Assembly (NCBI GenBank): GCA_022560025.1 | Contig: JAFISE010000326.1 | Coordinates: 1,102 to 20,846 of the forward strand | DNA: 19,745 bases | Origin: Stagonosporopsis chrysanthemi | Taxonomy: Eukaryota; Ascomycota; Dothideomycetes; Pleosporales; Didymellaceae | Reading direction: 5' to 3' | Part shown: piece by piece, positions 18,238 through 19,745 of the stretch | Layout of the letters: each line of letters opens with the position of its first letter | Numbering within the stretch: position 1 is the stretch's first letter | The notes under the pieces: model-generated | Told to the model about the DNA's origin: nothing | The model's database searches: none | What the model saw: only the letters and a program-made list of their open reading frames with translations | Translations under genes and position numbers: made by a program

Positions 18238-18915
18238 GTGAGGGCTGGACTTGGCTGTGTTGCTGCCTACAGCGAATATAGTGATGCGCCGCGTGCGAAC
18301 AGAGGAGCGCGACGTGTGCGGATCGACGGGCGCAAAGTGTGCGGATACGGTACCACCGTGTCCGTGCACCCAACGCCCGGAGTTATCTAACGCCCGCTTC
18401 GGGCTCTTGAGCCTACTTCAAGAATGAGGCCCTTGAGCCACATTAGTTAAACACAACTATGTAAATCATGTGTCGGTTCGGCTGCTGTGTGTGGTGTGGG
18501 TGCGCGCAAATGGAGGAGGCGCCGTAGGCTTTGGGTGACTACGAGCACTTACACCACGGTGCATAGACTTTAGTTCGACTGCAGAAGCTTTTAAGACTAA
18601 AGCTTTACCTCTTTAGGACTGTTGCATAGCTTTTGCAGAGTCCTGAGCCTGCTTGGTAGCTGTCCGGACTGCTTTCCGGGCGTCTATTGCTTGACGTTCT
18701 TAGCCTTCATCCCTACCCACCTTTGCCAATCCAGTCATAGTAGTCGCTGACTGTTGATGCAGTAACTTCAACCACAACCAAGCTTCTTGATGTGCTAATC
18801 TATTGGCGCGGCAGACGAGCTGCCATAAGAAATTGACCGATAAAGCATGCTAGCAATAATATGCTCTGATTGGCTTTGCCCGGCGCTTGGTCTTGTGTGA
18901 TTGGCTAGCCCCTTT
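18238..18915. other. Upstream region of the zinc-finger gene; no gene seen
   Basis: It presumably holds that gene's promoter and 5' leader. It contains small GC-rich hairpin-like runs (GCCCGCTTCGGGCT near 18390) and an imperfect AAGCTTTTAAGACTAAAGCTTT palindrome near 18586. No recognisable coding sequence. Confidence 0.4.
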
Positions 18916-19010
18916 CTATGCTGCAACGTACAGTGCGGTCCGACCCTTCGTGTCGAGGTCCAAGTTCCCCAGTCCGAGTAGATAGGCAAGTGCGGCTGCA
19001 TTATCAATCT
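18916..19010 (-). pseudogene. Ankyrin-repeat fragment
   Basis: The minus-strand frame ending at a TAG (18916-18918) reads NAAALAYLLGLGNLDLDTKG and RTALYVAA. This matches the end of one ankyrin helix pair and the start of the next, whose usual form is G-RTALH-AA. No further repeats follow the stop, and no start or splice links it to more coding sequence, so it looks like a relic. Ankyrin arrays are common in the same NLR-type proteins as the TPR remnant at 5580, but nothing connects the two. Confidence 0.4.
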
Positions 19011-19745
19011 TCACGCAACATACTTTTTTGTGTATTTGATGTTGCGGTCCAGAGTAATTAGAAGTATAACACTCCAGTCTTTGATGACATGTTTGGAGTT
19101 CTGCGTGGGATTCCATCAACAAGACCTTTGCTCACTTAGGTATCCCCGAAAGCGGATGGAGCTCTGTCCGAAGTGCCGCTAGGGGTTACGACATCGCTGG
19201 ACGTCGTGCGTCAGATCAGCCACCATGCTGCTACAGCATTCCCGCGCAAGAACAAGACACGATGAGGCTCTCGCTGTGATGTCCTATTGAGTCAAGACGC
19301 TACTCACCGTCGCAAGCGTATTACCAGCCGTGTAACTGTAGTTTATCGCTGAAGAATATCGTGTTCTGTTAATGAGAATCAATGTGACACTCTCTTACCT
19401 ATGGGCTCTCAGCCAAATGAGTATCACTTCGCGTACTTTCCTGTGCGGAGCTTTTCTTTGCCTAAGGGACGGACCTTACTTCAACATGCGAAAAGCTGAC
19501 TGAAGCTACGGACTCTCTGGAACGCAGAGCATTGGAAGATGTCACCGTTGATGAAAGGCCTTAGGCCGATCATGTGTAGGCAATACAGCTGACTAGACAC
19601 TGAGATACTTCAGCTTCACGCTCGAAAGAAGAAGATCAAGACACCGTTACTACGATACAAAGCACTACCGCCGGAGTACGAGGCGTGACAGAGTCCTACA
19701 CGTAATCTAAGTATCAGATGCTTATATTCTGTGCTTCGGCGAGAC
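19011..19745. other. No supported gene
   Basis: I see no open frame of note, repeat copy or RNA gene on either strand. Confidence 0.45.

Overview
The window looks like a piece of a filamentous ascomycete genome, possibly a dothideomycete, though the class is only an inference. Genes are sparse and split by short introns (48-93 nt, GT...AG). The best-conserved gene is a fungal-type poly(ADP-ribose) polymerase. There is also a remnant of the NLR/TPR repertoire typical of these fungi, and mobile-element debris lies between the genes.

Layout, left to right. 1-606 (minus): an acidic protein running off the window edge through an uninterrupted run of 35 Asp codons. 2222-2367 and 11333-11478: two 146-bp MITEs with long inverted repeats and TA ends. 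2492-2648, 14436-14592 and 14655-14810: three copies of a 157-bp LTR-like element; the last two lie head-to-head and form a 375-bp inverted repeat. 3559-4332 (minus): a two-exon F-box-like protein. 5580-6185 (plus): the broken C-terminal TPR part of an NLR-type protein. 6664-8346: three separate LTR-type insertions within 1.7 kb. These are a 134-bp solo LTR, a complete 436-bp non-coding TRIM-like retroelement, and a 186-bp LTR whose body has been triplicated and which interrupts a gene. 10262-10870 (plus): an intronless unknown protein. 11758-13970 (minus): the four-exon PARP gene. 15423-15608: a second, unexpanded 186-bp solo LTR. 16366-18237 (minus): a two-finger C2H2 protein with a JmjC-like region that appears to lack its iron ligands. 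18916-19010: an ankyrin-like scrap.

The intact genes do not form a pathway and nothing suggests an operon-like arrangement. The main story is repeated insertion of small LTR and MITE elements. Each insertion can be dated relative to its target by an exact duplication: TTTAA, CAAAC, CTTTC, CAAAT, ATTTT, or TA for the MITEs. The best candidates for something undescribed are the 436-bp TRIM-like element, with a primer site matching the anticodon region of initiator tRNA-Met, and the triplicated LTR sitting inside a gene.
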